DNA of 6,668 bases, from the NCBI GenBank assembly GCA_903923345.1, contig CAIXXI010000208.1:1-6668 (forward strand). The letters are read 5' to 3'. The translations under genes were made by a program, and so were the position numbers. The notes beneath the pieces were generated by a model, which did no database searches, had not been told where the DNA came from, and worked only from the letters and a program-made list of their open reading frames with translations. Below are positions 6,398-6,668 of this stretch, piece after piece. Position 1 is the first letter of the stretch. Each line of letters opens with the position of its first letter. Source of the DNA: an uncultured Burkholderiales bacterium. Lineage in GTDB: Bacteria > Pseudomonadota > Gammaproteobacteria > Burkholderiales > Burkholderiaceae_E.

Positions 6398-6661
6398 TCA
6401 GCGGTTGGACGCGTTGTAGTTCTCGAGCCCCTTGCGGGTGCCGGCAGACGACTGCGCAGCGCCAGCCTGTGACTGCGCACTGCTGATGACGCTGCCTGCA
6501 TCCTGCCCTGAGATTTCAAGTGCCAGACCGGCCGTCTGGCTGCGCAGGGTTTGCCCGAGCAAGGAGTAGACGCCAATTGCGGCAACCGCGATCAAGGCCA
6601 CGACGATGAGGTACTCCGTCATGCCCTGGCCGTGCTGGCGAAGGCGAAGATGCTGTGTCAT
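6398..6661 (-). CDS. flp: Flp-type major prepilin
   Basis: An 87-aa prepilin, the probable subunit of the fibre. The leader is short and basic (MTQHLRLRQHG), with Gly11 as likely cleavage site. The mature start QGMTEY carries the Flp hallmark Glu+5/Tyr+6 (Glu16, Tyr17). A hydrophobic helix runs to about residue 36 (LIVVALIAVAAIGVYSLLG). The mature protein would be 76 aa. After the helix comes a hydrophilic, low-complexity tail rich in Ser, Gln, Ala and Gly that ends NASNR; this is somewhat longer than minimal Flp pilins. In the family, TadV/CpaA peptidase cleaves such prepilins and CpaF with TadB/TadC polymerises them. Only 7 nt of upstream sequence are present, so its ribosome binding site and the operon promoter cannot be judged. 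An earlier in-frame start is not excluded, though the leader length fits this one. It could instead be a minor Flp-like pilin if other flp genes exist elsewhere. Confidence 0.88.
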   Translation of the reverse strand: MTQHLRLRQHGQGMTEYLIVVALIAVAAIGVYSLLGQTLRSQTAGLALEISGQDAGSVISSAQSQAGAAQSSAGTRKGLENYNASNR

Positions 6662-6668
6662 GAAGTGC

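Noticed and set aside
1..6668. CRISPR array, tRNA or rRNA gene, insertion sequence or integration site
   Set aside because: No regularly spaced repeats, RNA-like folds, transposase motifs or flanking repeats were seen; coding genes fill almost all of the window.

Overview
The whole window is one minus-strand operon segment encoding the front half of a Tad/Flp (type IVc) pilus assembly system. It reads right to left: Flp-type prepilin, TadG-like protein, TadE-like pseudopilin, an unrecognised 222-aa protein, a 57-aa prepilin-like protein, CpaB/RcpC, the CpaC/RcpA secretin, and a CpaF/TadA motor ATPase with an N-terminal FHA domain that runs off the left edge. No gene on the plus strand is credible.

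The sequence is GC-rich. The gene order, the FHA-CpaF fusion and the large TadG-like protein without a von Willebrand A domain suggest a proteobacterium, perhaps a gammaproteobacterium of the Lysobacterales/Xanthomonadales type. That placement is a guess from general similarity. Nothing in the window fixes the species.

Layout, in direction of transcription: flp (6661-6398), 15 nt gap, tadG-like (6382-5060), 3 nt gap, tadE-like (5056-4160), unknown 222-aa gene (4145-3477), 57-aa prepilin-like gene (3480-3307), cpaB (3310-2171), secretin gene (2138-732), 39 nt gap, fha-cpaF (692 to beyond position 1). Three or four junctions carry the overlapping ATGA stop/start, so the genes are very likely co-transcribed and translationally coupled. 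No terminator or internal promoter is visible. The promoter must lie to the right of the window. The usual later genes (tadB, tadC, and often tadZ/cpaE and the prepilin peptidase) would be expected to the left or elsewhere.

How the parts work together, from knowledge of the Tad family: the prepilin is cleaved after a glycine and polymerised by an inner-membrane platform powered by the CpaF hexamer. TadE-like and other pseudopilins prime or modulate the fibre. CpaB sits in the periplasm and is thought to link the inner-membrane parts to the secretin, through which the fibre exits.

The most interesting items are the two small genes between tadE and cpaB. One encodes a protein that looks like an internal duplication of a beta-alpha-beta module. 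The other encodes a tiny prepilin-like peptide ending in Ser-Leu-Pro. The FHA domain on the motor is also notable because two residues that normally contact phosphothreonine are replaced. This is a variant of a known system. I do not see evidence for a wholly new one.
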